Source of the DNA: Palsa-965 sp044448685
GTDB lineage: Bacteria > Bacteroidota > Bacteroidia > Palsa-965
Length of the DNA: 64,000 bases
Direction: 5' to 3'
NCBI GenBank assembly: GCA_044448685.1
Contig: JBIOHC010000010.1
Coordinates: 1-64,000 of the forward strand
Position 1 is the stretch's first letter, and each line of letters starts with the position of its first letter. A program made the position numbers and the translations under genes. Below, piece by piece: positions 8,027-17,914 of the stretch. The notes under the pieces are model-generated. The model was not told the DNA's origin. It saw only the letters and a program-made list of their open reading frames with translations, and did not search any database.

Positions 8027-8608
8027 TTAACCATGAACCGATTCTGATTTCCCGTAATTGGTTATCACAATGGCTTCGTATTCCAGCCATTCCTTCCATC
8101 GCTGTTCCACATTCAGTTCACCGGCATATTGGCGCGCATAACCCAGAAACAAGGTATAGTGACCGGCTTCACTGATCATGAGGTCTCTATAGAAGGAAGC
8201 CAGCTCCTTGTCTTTTACATGTTCGGATAATACCCGGAATCGTTCACAACTGCGGGCCTCAATCATGGCCGCAAACAAGAGCCTGTCAATGAAAGCCTTA
8301 TGGCGGCCTTCCCCTTTTTTCATGAAGCGGTACAACTCATTTACATAAGCATCTTTTCGTTCTTTCCCAAGAGTATTTCCGCGGGCAAGGATTCGTTCAT
8401 GCACCATGTTAAAATGTTCGAGCTCTTCCTGTGCCAGCTTAATCAGGGCGCTGACCATTTCTGCATATTCCGGGTAAAGTACAATGATGGAAATAGCATT
8501 GGAGGCTGCTTTCTGTTCACACCAGGCGTGATCGGTCAGGATCTCATCAATATTATTTTCGGCCAGTTGAACCCAATACGGGTCTGTAGGCAGTTTAAGT
8601 CCGAGCAT
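8027..8608 (-). CDS. miaE: tRNA-(ms2io6A)-hydroxylase MiaE
   Basis: A 193-residue ferritin-like di-iron protein. The ligand set is complete: Glu31, Glu62-x-x-His65, Glu117 and Glu147-x-x-His150. Together with the N-terminal LPTDPYWVQLAENNIDEILTDHA this identifies MiaE, which hydroxylates the isopentenyl chain of ms2i6A37 in tRNA using O2. It lies 17 bp downstream of the TPR gene on the same strand and is convergent with the subtilase gene, with a gap of only 7 bp. Confidence 0.93.
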   Translation of the reverse strand: MLGLKLPTDPYWVQLAENNIDEILTDHAWCEQKAASNAISIIVLYPEYAEMVSALIKLAQEELEHFNMVHERILARGNTLGKERKDAYVNELYRFMKKGEGRHKAFIDRLLFAAMIEARSCERFRVLSEHVKDKELASFYRDLMISEAGHYTLFLGYARQYAGELNVEQRWKEWLEYEAIVITNYGKSESVHG

Positions 8609-8625
8609 ATGTTGTTGCTTAGGTG

Positions 8626-9831
8626 TTATTTATTCAGCTCCTTCAGCGCTTCCTCAATGGTTCCGAACATCTCATGGTCAGGAGGAAAGATTTTTTTGAA
8701 ATCATCGCGTGCCTCGAGCAGGTCTTTTCGGGCCATTTCTTTCTCCTCCATGATTACATATATGTAAGCCCGGTAGAAGAGAAGATCACCTGAAACTTCG
8801 GGGTTGCTTTTATACTTACTTAGTTTGGTAGAAAAGAATTCAAGAATTTCTTTCGTCTTATTGAATTCAAAATACCCATTGATAAGTTCACTGTACGTTT
8901 CCGGGCTGGTTGGATTCAGGTCAAAATAATCAGAAGCAACTTTGGGCAGTTCCTTATCATTGTATCTGAGTTCAGCTTTCAGCAGCAACGCATAAATATT
9001 CGGGCTGGAAGGGTTGAGCTTCAGGGCAGCCTTGTATTCACCAAGTGCAGCAAGGGTGTCCTTTCTGGAGCTGTAAATCATCCCCCGGAGCAGGTTCACA
9101 TCCGATTTGTTGAATGTGTCTTTGAAGAGTTCATAGGCCTTGTTGGCACTTTGCATGGCACTGTCGGCCAGTCCGAGCTGCAGGCAGGAATAGGACAGGC
9201 TGTACCATGCATCCGGATAGGAAGGATTAAGCGCCAGGGATTCCAGAAAAGAAGCTTTTGAATCCTTAAAACGCTGGGTAAAAAGGCGGGCGAATCCTAT
9301 ACGGTATTCGGCAGTATAGGTTTTGAGTCCATGCGCACATGACAACATGTAATTATCTTCTATTGCCTTCACCAGGTCTTCCGGCTTTTTTAGCCATTTT
9401 TCCTGGAACAGGAGGAATACCTGGTAGTAATAATTACCGAGTCCCTCATTTAATCTGTAATCAGACGGATATTTTTTCAGCAGGGAGTCCAGCACGGCCT
9501 CCGGATCAAATCGTATCAGGGTTCCGTTTTCATTTTTACCCCTGAAATTTTCGGGTTTCTGATCGGCTTCCAGGTCTTTCAGCGTGAATACCTGGTGCAT
9601 GACGGTATTGATATAATAATTCAGCAGCAGGTCTGATTTGGCCAGCGCGATAGAAGGATTTGAGTTGTTTGGGTCTGCTTTATCCAATACCAGCCAGGCC
9701 GAACGGTATTGTTTATGTGCTGTAAGTTTTGCGGCTTTTTTAATACAATGTTGCCCACTCAGGCTGGTAAAAACCAGCATGCAATAGAGCAGGATGAGCC
9801 TCTGCAAGCGCTTGGTGTTTATCTTTTTCAC
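8626..9831 (-). CDS. Secreted TPR-repeat protein
   Basis: A 401-residue protein starting with GTG at 9831 and a signal peptide ending near TSLSGQ. Residues about 110-330 hold at least four TPR-like helical pairs, for example YRIGFARLFTQRFKDSKASFLESLALNPSYPDAWYSL broken by ALGEYKAALKLNPSSPNIYALL. TPRs mediate protein contacts, here in the periplasm or at the outer membrane; no partner can be named. A near-perfect -7 element (TACCTTTA on the minus strand, 9844-9851) implies an almost leaderless transcript. miaE follows after 17 bp. Confidence 0.8.
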   Translation of the reverse strand: MKKINTKRLQRLILLYCMLVFTSLSGQHCIKKAAKLTAHKQYRSAWLVLDKADPNNSNPSIALAKSDLLLNYYINTVMHQVFTLKDLEADQKPENFRGKNENGTLIRFDPEAVLDSLLKKYPSDYRLNEGLGNYYYQVFLLFQEKWLKKPEDLVKAIEDNYMLSCAHGLKTYTAEYRIGFARLFTQRFKDSKASFLESLALNPSYPDAWYSLSYSCLQLGLADSAMQSANKAYELFKDTFNKSDVNLLRGMIYSSRKDTLAALGEYKAALKLNPSSPNIYALLLKAELRYNDKELPKVASDYFDLNPTSPETYSELINGYFEFNKTKEILEFFSTKLSKYKSNPEVSGDLLFYRAYIYVIMEEKEMARKDLLEARDDFKKIFPPDHEMFGTIEEALKELNK

Positions 9832-9861
9832 GGCTTCAGACCTTAAAGGTAAGAAAAGCTT

Positions 9862-10602
9862 TCAAGCACCCTTACCAATTTCCCTGAAAAGTGTTTCCAG
9901 CTCTGTCTTTGTCAAATCCTTCCACTGTCCGGGTTTCATATCATTCAGCAGGATATTGACCATGCGGATACGCTTCAGTTTCTTAACCTGGTAATGGCCC
10001 TGATGGCACATACGTCTGATTTGCCTGTTCAGACCTTCCGTAAGAATGATACGAAAACTCTTGACATTTCCTGCATTCACGAATACCTGTGCTGGTTTGG
10101 TCTTTTTACCCATAATCTGTATTCCGGTACGCATGGAAGCAAGAAATTCTTCTGTCAGGGGTCTGTTCACACTTACCAGATATTCCTTTTCTTTTTCATG
10201 CTCACTTTTCAGAATCTTATTGTAAATACTCCCGTCATTGGTAAGCAAGAGCAGGCCTTCCGATTCTTTATCCAGCCTGCCGACAGGGAATAAGCGCTCG
10301 GGATGGCCCAATGCCTTCGTCAGATTATGCTCGTTACCGGGGTCAAGGGTGGATTCTATCCCGGCAGGTTTGAAGTATTTGATATACACAAAATCTTTTT
10401 TTTCCTGTATAGCCTTTCCATCAAGCGTAACAGCATCTGCAGGCTTTACAGTGGTAGTGAAGCGTCCTCTTTTCCCATTCACAGTCACCCTTCTTTCCAT
10501 AATGAGAGCATCTGCTGCCTCATTGGATATATTCAGGTTCTTGACAAGGAATGTTTTTAAACGGTTGGAGAATCCCACAATTTCAGGTATTAGTGAATGC
10601 AT
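9862..10602 (-). CDS. rluF: 23S rRNA pseudouridine synthase RluF
   Basis: A 246-residue RsuA/RluF-type enzyme. An S4 RNA-binding domain (about residues 12-65) is followed by the catalytic domain with VGRLDKESEGLLLLTNDG, where Asp111 is the catalytic Asp. The run HEKEKEYLVSVNRPLTEEF and the RQIRRMCHQGHYQVKKLKRIRMVNI end fit E. coli RluF, which isomerises U2604, better than RluB or RluE. The usual long basic C-terminal tail of E. coli RluF is absent. The ATG at 10602 directly abuts the T-run of the upstream gene's terminator, leaving no room for its own promoter outside that element. Confidence 0.88.
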   Translation of the reverse strand: MHSLIPEIVGFSNRLKTFLVKNLNISNEAADALIMERRVTVNGKRGRFTTTVKPADAVTLDGKAIQEKKDFVYIKYFKPAGIESTLDPGNEHNLTKALGHPERLFPVGRLDKESEGLLLLTNDGSIYNKILKSEHEKEKEYLVSVNRPLTEEFLASMRTGIQIMGKKTKPAQVFVNAGNVKSFRIILTEGLNRQIRRMCHQGHYQVKKLKRIRMVNILLNDMKPGQWKDLTKTELETLFREIGKGA

Positions 10603-10636
10603 AAAAAAAAATCCCGGAAGCCAGAGCTGCCGGGAT
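10602..10636 (-). terminator. Intrinsic terminator of the type B cargo gene, abutting rluF
   Basis: Stem ATCCCGG/CCGGGAT (10611-10617 with 10630-10636) and, on the minus strand, nine consecutive T (10602-10611 region). It lies 18 bp after the stop of the gene at 10654 and its T-run ends at the rluF start codon. Confidence 0.9.
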
Positions 10637-10653
10637 CTGAAGCGTCTTCCGGT

Positions 10654-13197
10654 TTAATGAACCACTTCCAGATAACCTTTGTTAACGATATCAATCGTTT
10701 TGGCTATACAGCGCGGGGTATAATGTGCAATCCAGTAATAGGTGCCGGGAACTACCTGCTTGCCCATGTATTTGCCATCCCATCCCTCCGTGAAATCATG
10801 GGTATTGAACATCAACACTCCCCATCGGTCATAAATCTCCAGATGATAGCGTTCGGTATAGTATGTGATATAGTCGAACATGCTTTCTGTGGTATTGTTC
10901 TTCTCGTCATAGATAGGGAAGGGGTAGTAAAGGTCATGGGCCCCGTCTCCATTGGGTGAAAATACATTTACCGTTTTGCTTGGTTCGAACGGAGGAGGAG
11001 GAGTTGTTCTCACCGAGAGGGTGTCATGCCTGCGGCAACCGTTTGCGAAATAAGTAATGGTATATTGAGGATATTGATCCGGATAGGCAATCCGGAAACT
11101 GTCTGGTTCCGGATGGTTCATCGAAACCAGGTTGCCGTTCTGATACCAGGTATAGACACCCAGGCCTGCAGGAAAATGTAAGGTTGTTGCCGTATCACCG
11201 TCACAATAGGAGCAGGTAATATTCAGGGAATCTTTCGGTTTCGGGGGACTCACGATAAGCAGGGAGTCAATATTCACACAGGAGTGGCCTGTTTCACGCG
11301 CAATGACAGTATACATACCCGGGTGCAGGCCGGAAATGGTTTGTCCGGTATTGCTGTATCCATTCGGGCCATTCCAGTGGTAATAATAGCTGGCGGGAGG
11401 AACACCTCCTGTGGCATGGTCTGTTATCGAAGCTACCGAATCCATCCAGCAATGTTCAGGAATATGGGTGAGACTTGTAGTCATTTTCACGATATACAGG
11501 GAGTCGTCATAAACCTGGAGGCAGGCATTTACATCACGCATCGTATCGCGGTAAACACCGGCTATTCCCAGTTGTGAAATATAGTGGGTGGAATCGTTAT
11601 GAATACCGGTAGCTGTGGCAAATGAAGGCGGCATATACCAGTGATTTACAGGGTTCACAGGAGGGTTGAAACGGAATGTATCTCCCCTGCATATAGGATT
11701 ACTTCCTTTGAGAATCGCCGGAGGTGGTAATGAAGTAACCGTCACAATTGTGTCAAAAGAACTCGTCGTACAGCGTATGCTGCTTACATGCACAGTATAG
11801 GTTCCAGGTAACAACCCTGTAATGGTTTGGGTAGTATCCCCCAAAGGAGGGTTCCACCGGTATGTATAACCATAAACTCCACCCTGGGGAATAACAGTAG
11901 CAGTACCGGTATGGCCCATAAAGCAGGTTTTGGTCGATGTGATATTATTTGCAGAGATGTGAGAATAACGAAGGGTATCTTTCAGAATAGTAAGACAGCC
12001 GGCCGCAGAAATCATATGAACTGTATAAACGTTACCGGGATGTCCTTTCAGAATCATCAGGGAATCCTTTGTTCCGAGCGGGGCTGCAATAGGGTTGCCC
12101 AGTGTGTCATACCACTGATATCTGTTGTAACCGGACGGGGCAACAAGCAGGGCTACACTGTCACCCGGGCACATACCTGTAATAGGACGAAGGGCATCAC
12201 AGGAAGCATCCACATAAGCATAACCATAGTGCCCCCCCCGGGAACAGTCGGCCGATTTAAAGTCAACAGTTATTGTCCGTCCGAAATAAGGAGTAAGGTC
12301 AATACTGACAGCAGTCCATTTTTTATAGTATCCGGAAGCATTAGAACTTCCTCCGTTATAAGGGTGGAAACTCGGATCGAATGCGGCAGAATCAGCTGTG
12401 ATATAATACGAATTACAAGGTGTGGCGCTTAGTACACCTCCTACGGAATCAAGCAGGGTGATCTGGAAGAAGGGCATTTCAGCGCGCAGGTGACCGGAAG
12501 GAGGCAGGTTCAATACAATGGCATATTGATAGTTAAACTCAGATGTGTTGGCAGTTACAGTCATAGTATAATCAAAACGCTGTATCTTTTTTCCATTACC
12601 ATTGGGGGTGGTACCAAAAACTACGTAGTCGCCTAAACGCATGGATACATGTCCTCCTCCCGGAGCAACAAATGGAATATCAGCGAGTCCGGTAATGGAA
12701 TTGATAGCAATGGAGTCATAACCAACCACCGGCCCGAGAGCAGGGTTGTTATTTCCCGGAGGAATATCAAGTAAAGTATGGCGGGCAAGGGAGTCACTGC
12801 AGTTGGCATTGATACCATGCGATTTGAATCCGGGAGTAAACACAATCGGACCCGGATTATTGAACGTTCCCCAAAATCCGGACCAATTGGTGAAGGTTGT
12901 ATCTTCCATACCTACATTATTACAGTTGAGTGTGCTGGTACGGGACCAAACAAATTTGGCAGCGGTCGGATCAGCACTTTTGATCTGCCGGAATCCGAAC
13001 CCTCCTTGCTGGGCTTTGTAATAAGTACTCTTTTTGAAGTCTTCTTTTGTAAATGGGACATAATCATCCTTTCCTGCATTCGGATCATGCTTTACAGCCT
13101 GATTTTGTCTGGAGTCTCCCTTTTTCTGTGCCTTTACTGCCTGAGTAGTAAAAATCAGGGATAAACAGAACAAGGCAATTCGGATAGCTGTCTTCAT
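10654..13197 (-). CDS. T9SS type B-sorted (gliding motility-associated CTD) secreted protein
   Basis: From ATG 13197 the product is 847 residues with a signal peptide (MKTAIRIALFCLSLIFTTQAVKA); an upstream TTG at 13221 is rejected. The N-terminal third contains a Cys-containing MAM/jelly-roll-like region (FVVWS-like start, GHYGYAYVDASCD) that it shares with the neighbouring 1420-residue protein. Several SprB/PKD-like modules follow (YTYRWNPPLGDTTQTITGLLPGTYTV-type, split here). The last 90 residues are a type B CTD: NVFSPNGDGAHD, LEIYDRWGVLMF, GWDGKYMGKQVVPGTYYW. It is exported by Sec and T9SS to the cell surface or medium; likely adhesin or surface layer role, inferred. Confidence 0.9.
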   Translation of the reverse strand: MKTAIRIALFCLSLIFTTQAVKAQKKGDSRQNQAVKHDPNAGKDDYVPFTKEDFKKSTYYKAQQGGFGFRQIKSADPTAAKFVWSRTSTLNCNNVGMEDTTFTNWSGFWGTFNNPGPIVFTPGFKSHGINANCSDSLARHTLLDIPPGNNNPALGPVVGYDSIAINSITGLADIPFVAPGGGHVSMRLGDYVVFGTTPNGNGKKIQRFDYTMTVTANTSEFNYQYAIVLNLPPSGHLRAEMPFFQITLLDSVGGVLSATPCNSYYITADSAAFDPSFHPYNGGSSNASGYYKKWTAVSIDLTPYFGRTITVDFKSADCSRGGHYGYAYVDASCDALRPITGMCPGDSVALLVAPSGYNRYQWYDTLGNPIAAPLGTKDSLMILKGHPGNVYTVHMISAAGCLTILKDTLRYSHISANNITSTKTCFMGHTGTATVIPQGGVYGYTYRWNPPLGDTTQTITGLLPGTYTVHVSSIRCTTSSFDTIVTVTSLPPPAILKGSNPICRGDTFRFNPPVNPVNHWYMPPSFATATGIHNDSTHYISQLGIAGVYRDTMRDVNACLQVYDDSLYIVKMTTSLTHIPEHCWMDSVASITDHATGGVPPASYYYHWNGPNGYSNTGQTISGLHPGMYTVIARETGHSCVNIDSLLIVSPPKPKDSLNITCSYCDGDTATTLHFPAGLGVYTWYQNGNLVSMNHPEPDSFRIAYPDQYPQYTITYFANGCRRHDTLSVRTTPPPPFEPSKTVNVFSPNGDGAHDLYYPFPIYDEKNNTTESMFDYITYYTERYHLEIYDRWGVLMFNTHDFTEGWDGKYMGKQVVPGTYYWIAHYTPRCIAKTIDIVNKGYLEVVH

Positions 13198-13257
13198 GGT
13201 AGAATAGTTTCTGTCGTTCAATCTTCATTCTCGCCTATGGGAATCCCATACAATGGC

Positions 13258-13279
13258 AACATTTGTCGGCACAAATGTT
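13258..13279 (-). other. Perfect stem-loop at the 5' end of the type B cargo mRNA
   Basis: Nine-base-pair perfect arms AACATTTGT/ACAAATGTT enclose a four-base loop. With transcription starting near 13284 the hairpin would form within the first few nucleotides of the message. It lacks a T-run, so it is not a terminator; a stabilising or regulatory leader hairpin, or a protein-binding palindrome, is possible. Confidence 0.6.
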
Positions 13280-13290
13280 AATTTTCGAGC

Positions 13291-13298
13291 CAAATATA
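13291..13298 (-). promoter_or_regulatory. -7 element for the 847-residue type B cargo gene
   Basis: The minus strand reads TATATTTG, an exact TAnnTTTG match, 94 bp upstream of the ATG. This gives one of the few long leaders in the window. Confidence 0.55.
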
Positions 13299-13599
13299 TA
13301 GATAAAATACTGGATTTCCATAGATTATGGGCCTTTGGCCAGAACTGACATAATTCTATCTGATTTTACAATCGGATTGATTTGGACGTATACGATTCAA
13401 GCAAGGACAGAAGAGGGACTCGAAAAATATGATTTCTGTCATTTTCCACTTTTTTTTCGTGTGAATTATTGATTATCAGTGATTATTTCTCAGATCCTGA
13501 CTGTAAATCGATTTTAAGCCAAACCATACATAAACCTGGCTTTATACCGGAAAACTGATCTGATAATTTCAATAATTCCCGTGCATAAGTTAGGGGCGC

Positions 13600-13634
13600 A
13601 AAAAAGCCCCGGACTTAATAGTCCGGGGCTTTTT
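13600..13634 (-). terminator. Intrinsic terminator of the SprB-repeat protein gene
   Basis: Perfect 10-bp stem AGCCCCGGAC/GTCCGGGGCT (13605-13614 with 13621-13630) with a six-base loop, flanked by A-run and T-run on both sides. It can work in either direction; only the minus-strand gene reads into it. Confidence 0.92.
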
Positions 13635-13651
13635 AAAAATTCAGTTAAACC

Positions 13652-16600
13652 TTATCGGATCAGGGCGAACCATCCGGCCTTATTATAGGCTTTACCATCG
13701 GATCCTCCGGCAGTTATCACATAGTAATAGGTTCCGTCAACAGCCTTGCTGCCTGTGAAGGTGAGGCCATCCCATCCCAACCAGGGGTGAGTGAAGTGTG
13801 CCATCAGCACACCCCATCGGTCATAGATTTTGAGGTCAAATGTTTCTATGCTGGTATAGGTCACTTTGAAAAAATCATTCTCTCCGTCATTATTCGGAGT
13901 AAATATGTTTGGAACTGTTAAAGTGGAAAGCGGTTCCTTCACAATGATGACGAGGTCGTATGTGCTGTCACAACCGTTGGCATCCGTTGCTGTTTCCGAA
14001 ACGGTATATGTTCCGGGGCTGGTATAGGTGTTGCTGGGGTTCTGGAGCGTGGAGACTCCTCCGTCACCGAAATTCCAGGCCCAGCTTACTGCTGAAGCAG
14101 AGCTTCCGTTGAGGAAGTTTACCGGTAAAGGAGCATAGCCTGTCATTGGGGTGGCTGTGAAGTTTGCGGAGATAGGATTGCTGCCATGGCCTACGGTCAC
14201 TGCAACGGCCACTGAACATCCCTTGCTGTCTGTAACGGTACAGTTGTATGCTCCGCTGGCGAGGCCACTGATTGAGTTGGTACTGCCGGTTGTTGGAGAC
14301 CAGGTATAGGTATAAGGCCCTGTTCCACCACCTGCCAGAACAGATGCTGTTCCATTATGGCTCAGACAGATTGCTGAAGTTGATGAAGGAGTTCCGGTGA
14401 CGGCTGTTGGTTGCGTAATGGTCACCGTTTGTGTTTTCACACATCCGTTGGCATCTGTTACTGTGCAGGTATAGTTTCCTGCCGCGAGTCCGGTTGCAAT
14501 GGCAGCATTTCCTCCCGACGGGGTCCAGGAATATGTATAAGCACCTGTTCCTCCCGCAGCATGAATTGTATCTGAAACAGTCGTACCGCCAAAACATTTT
14601 TCGGAAGCCGTATTGACAACTTCTGTCAATGCAACAGGTTGTGTAACGGTAAGAACTGTCTGTGTGGTACAGCCATGAGCGTCTGTTATTGAACAGGTAT
14701 AATTGGATGCTCCGAGTCCGGTGGCAGTTGCTCCCGTTCCTCCTGAAGGAGACCAGTTGTAGGTATAGATAGCTGTACCTCCTGTTGGTATTGCTGTACC
14801 TGAACCATTGGTTAATCCGTTACAGGTTACATTCACATGCGTGGATGTTGCGGCCAGCACTGCCGGTTGTGTAATTGTAACCGGTGAAACCAGGGTACAT
14901 CCGTGTGAATCCGTAATTGTACAGGTATAGGTTCCTGCAGTCAAACCACTGGCTGTGGCAGCTGTTCCGCCTGTAGGTGACCAAATATAGCTGTATCCCG
15001 GTGTTCCGCCCGATGGGGCAGCTGTTGCTGATCCGTTCGCACCTCCGTTACAGGAGATGTTTGAAGGTGTATTGCTTGCTGTAACAGCTGTAGGCTGGTT
15101 CACGGTAAGGGGTACAATTTTAACACAGCCTTTGTTATCCGTTATGGTACAGGTATAGTTACCTGCAGTGAGGCCGGTTGCATTTGACGTCGTTCCTCCG
15201 GAAGGCGACCAGGTGTAAATATAGGTTGGTGTTCCGCCCGAAGGTGTAACACTGGCCGATCCGTTAGCTCCGCCGAAACAGGAACTGGATAAGGTTGTGT
15301 CAGATACAGTCAGAAGTGTTGGCTGTGTGATTGTAACATGAGCTGTGTCTTTACAACCCCTGGTATCCGTTATGATACACGTATAGTTACCGGCACTCAG
15401 ACCATTGGCTGTTGCCGATGTTCCACCGGATGGAGACCAGGTATAACTGTATCCTGGTGTACCACCTGCCGCATTAAGTACAATCTGACCGTTGGTGCCT
15501 GCGAAACAGGATACATTGGTAGTTGCATTGTTGGCAGTAACTTTAAGCGGCTGATGAATGGTATCTGTCAGGGTAGTCTGACAACCGGAAGCATCCACTA
15601 CAGTAATCATATAAGTACCGGCAGGCAGGTTGGTTGCCAGGGTATCGGTTGTTCCTGTAAAAGAATTCGGAGACCAGGAATACGTAAGTGTACCTGTTCC
15701 TCCCGTGCCTTTGGCAGCAGCCGATCCGTTGGTTCCGCCATAGCAGGTCACATTATTACTTTGTGTTATAACAGATGCCGGGCCACCGGTGTTAGACACC
15801 GGAATATTGACCACTTTGGTACAACCATTGGCATCTGTCACCGTTACCGTATAAATACCTGCTGTAACTACAGTGAGTGAATTCGTTGAGCCTGCTGTTG
15901 GAGCCCAGGAATAGGTAAGGGTTCCGGTGCCGCCTGCAGCCGTGATCGTGGCACTACCTGTTGAGCCGGCACAGGGTGTGGGTGTGCTGGATGTAGTATA
16001 GGTAATCGGCGGAGCCTGACTGACTGTTGATGTGACGGAAGTAGTACAACCGTGAGCATCCGTTACCAGACAAGTATATGTTCCAGCCGGCAGACCGGTA
16101 GCTTTTGAGCCTGTGCCACCGGTAGGCGACCAGGAGTATGCATAGGCACTGGTACCACCGGTTACAATAACCGAGTCGGCACCTGTAGCACCTCCGTTAC
16201 ATTGCACATTTGCCACTCCCGGAGTGGCGGCAAGTACAGCAGGTTGCTTAACCGTATCGGTTACCGTTTTTGTACATCCGTGTGAATCTGTTATTGTACA
16301 GGTATAGACACCGGCAGGCAGGTTGGAAATACCTGCTGTGGTGGCACTGCCCGGGTTCCAGGAATAGGTATATCCGGGAGTTCCTCCGCTGGCAAGTACT
16401 CCTGTTGATCCGTTACTGCCTCCGTTACAAGCCACTCCTGTAGAGTTGCCAGGTGCGGCAAGAGGGGTAGGCTGGACAATATTGACTAAAGTTGAAGAAG
16501 AACATCCTGTATTGTCAACAATGTTGACCGTATAAGTTCCTGCACCCAGTCCGGTAGCGGTAGGTGTTCCCTGTCCGCTTATGACACCGGGTGTCCATGA

Positions 16601-17914
16601 ATACGTGTAGGGGCCTGTACCACCTGAAGGTGATACCGTGGCAGAACCGTTGCTTAATCCGTTACATGTAGCGGCTGTAGGCAATACAGAAGTAGCCAGT
16701 GCATGGAAACGAATGGTGGTGTCGATGGTATAGCTGCAACCGTTCGGATAGGTGATGACAACCTGATATGTACCGCTTGCATTGACGACTACCGTTTGAT
16801 TGGTTGTAGAACCTACAATACCGGCGTTACCGCTTGGCAAGGTACTCCAAATATAAGTACCTACACCTCCGGAGTTCGGAGCAGTGAGTGTATCATTCTG
16901 ACCGATACAGACATGCGGATTGTTAGGCGGAATAGCAATCGGTCCGCAGGAAGCATCAATATACGCATAGCAAAAGTGACCGCCCAGAACACAGCCTGCG
17001 GCAGTAAAACGAACCGTTACCGGATGGCCTATGTAACCTGAAAGATTCAGGGAGTTGGAAGTCCAGGGCAGGTAATACACGTTATCACCGTTATTATCCA
17101 GAATAGCAGAGTTAAGGAAACCGGGAGGGGTGGCTCCGCTTGGGTCGGCTATGACATAATACTGCTGACAGGGATTGGTAATGTTGCCATTTGAATCCAG
17201 TACTTCCACACGGAAGTAAGGCTGCTGACCAGCACTGTGGTTAATCTTATCCATGATCACATGATACGAGTAGGTGAACAGGGAATTGGATGCTGTTACA
17301 CGGAATGTTTGTTGAAGCATTTCAGCTCCGCTGTAACCGGTTGACTGGTCACCCGACACACAAGGTGTTGTTGTATTCCAGTTAACATTTTCTCCGCCAA
17401 GTCGTACTGCATAGGTTCCTCCCCCCGGATCCAGCATGGGCAACCCGCTATACGGGTCATTTCCGGCAGCAGCGTCAACAAGGGTGTGGTAGAAACAGGA
17501 AGTTTCCGATGCATCAATAGGCCCGGAGACAATGGCAGGGTTTGTAATGGTGATAGGTCCGGTAGAGCTCGGATTATTACCTACACCACCAGTCCAGCCT
17601 GCAAATGTACCGGCTTCAAAATCGGAGTTATTACAGGCTGTATTCAGTATAGTCGGAACTGTTTTGGATGCAGCTTTTCTTACCAGATGAGGCATATTGA
17701 ATTTTGCAGCCACAAAGGCATTTTCCTTTTGTTTGATAAAAGCTTCAACTTCCCTGCCATGACAATGATCTTTCAGGGCATCCTGATAGGCAGCTTGGAT
17801 GTCGAATCCGGATAAGGTATCGCCTTTGAAGAAGGTATAGCTATCCGCACTTTGTCCTCTGCTTACCGAAAAGCATAGTACTGCACTGAGGGTGTAGAGT
17901 ATTTTTTTATGCAT
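13652..17914 (-). CDS. Giant T9SS cargo with 11 SprB-like repeats, PKD and type B CTD
   Basis: The 1420-residue protein has a signal peptide (MHKKILYTLSAVLCFSVSRGQ) and an N-terminal region with GHFCYAYIDASCG shared with its neighbour. Then come 11 consecutive units of about 76 residues, each starting with Cys (CNGGxNGSA) and carrying GGT-Y-Y-WSPSGG, TGLxAGTYTCTITD and a GC pair. A PKD domain (VSWAWNFGDGG) and a type B CTD (NIFTPNNDGENDFF, YDRWGVLM, GWDG, DGTYYYVI) close the protein. SprB-type repeats are known from the mobile gliding adhesin of Flavobacterium. This protein should be a T9SS-exported surface adhesin. A weak -7 element (TATATTCG, 17934-17941) precedes it. Confidence 0.93.
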   Translation of the reverse strand: MHKKILYTLSAVLCFSVSRGQSADSYTFFKGDTLSGFDIQAAYQDALKDHCHGREVEAFIKQKENAFVAAKFNMPHLVRKAASKTVPTILNTACNNSDFEAGTFAGWTGGVGNNPSSTGPITITNPAIVSGPIDASETSCFYHTLVDAAAGNDPYSGLPMLDPGGGTYAVRLGGENVNWNTTTPCVSGDQSTGYSGAEMLQQTFRVTASNSLFTYSYHVIMDKINHSAGQQPYFRVEVLDSNGNITNPCQQYYVIADPSGATPPGFLNSAILDNNGDNVYYLPWTSNSLNLSGYIGHPVTVRFTAAGCVLGGHFCYAYIDASCGPIAIPPNNPHVCIGQNDTLTAPNSGGVGTYIWSTLPSGNAGIVGSTTNQTVVVNASGTYQVVITYPNGCSYTIDTTIRFHALATSVLPTAATCNGLSNGSATVSPSGGTGPYTYSWTPGVISGQGTPTATGLGAGTYTVNIVDNTGCSSSTLVNIVQPTPLAAPGNSTGVACNGGSNGSTGVLASGGTPGYTYSWNPGSATTAGISNLPAGVYTCTITDSHGCTKTVTDTVKQPAVLAATPGVANVQCNGGATGADSVIVTGGTSAYAYSWSPTGGTGSKATGLPAGTYTCLVTDAHGCTTSVTSTVSQAPPITYTTSSTPTPCAGSTGSATITAAGGTGTLTYSWAPTAGSTNSLTVVTAGIYTVTVTDANGCTKVVNIPVSNTGGPASVITQSNNVTCYGGTNGSAAAKGTGGTGTLTYSWSPNSFTGTTDTLATNLPAGTYMITVVDASGCQTTLTDTIHQPLKVTANNATTNVSCFAGTNGQIVLNAAGGTPGYSYTWSPSGGTSATANGLSAGNYTCIITDTRGCKDTAHVTITQPTLLTVSDTTLSSSCFGGANGSASVTPSGGTPTYIYTWSPSGGTTSNATGLTAGNYTCTITDNKGCVKIVPLTVNQPTAVTASNTPSNISCNGGANGSATAAPSGGTPGYSYIWSPTGGTAATASGLTAGTYTCTITDSHGCTLVSPVTITQPAVLAATSTHVNVTCNGLTNGSGTAIPTGGTAIYTYNWSPSGGTGATATGLGASNYTCSITDAHGCTTQTVLTVTQPVALTEVVNTASEKCFGGTTVSDTIHAAGGTGAYTYSWTPSGGNAAIATGLAAGNYTCTVTDANGCVKTQTVTITQPTAVTGTPSSTSAICLSHNGTASVLAGGGTGPYTYTWSPTTGSTNSISGLASGAYNCTVTDSKGCSVAVAVTVGHGSNPISANFTATPMTGYAPLPVNFLNGSSASAVSWAWNFGDGGVSTLQNPSNTYTSPGTYTVSETATDANGCDSTYDLVIIVKEPLSTLTVPNIFTPNNDGENDFFKVTYTSIETFDLKIYDRWGVLMAHFTHPWLGWDGLTFTGSKAVDGTYYYVITAGGSDGKAYNKAGWFALIR

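Larger units (their letters stand above)
13198..13651. other. 454-bp intergenic region with promoter, 5' hairpin and terminator
   Basis: No gene was found. From the right it holds the terminator of the 1420-residue cargo gene (13600-13634). AT-rich unassigned DNA fills about 13300-13600. Next come the -7 element (13291-13298) and leader hairpin (13258-13279) of the next type B gene. Confidence 0.6.
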
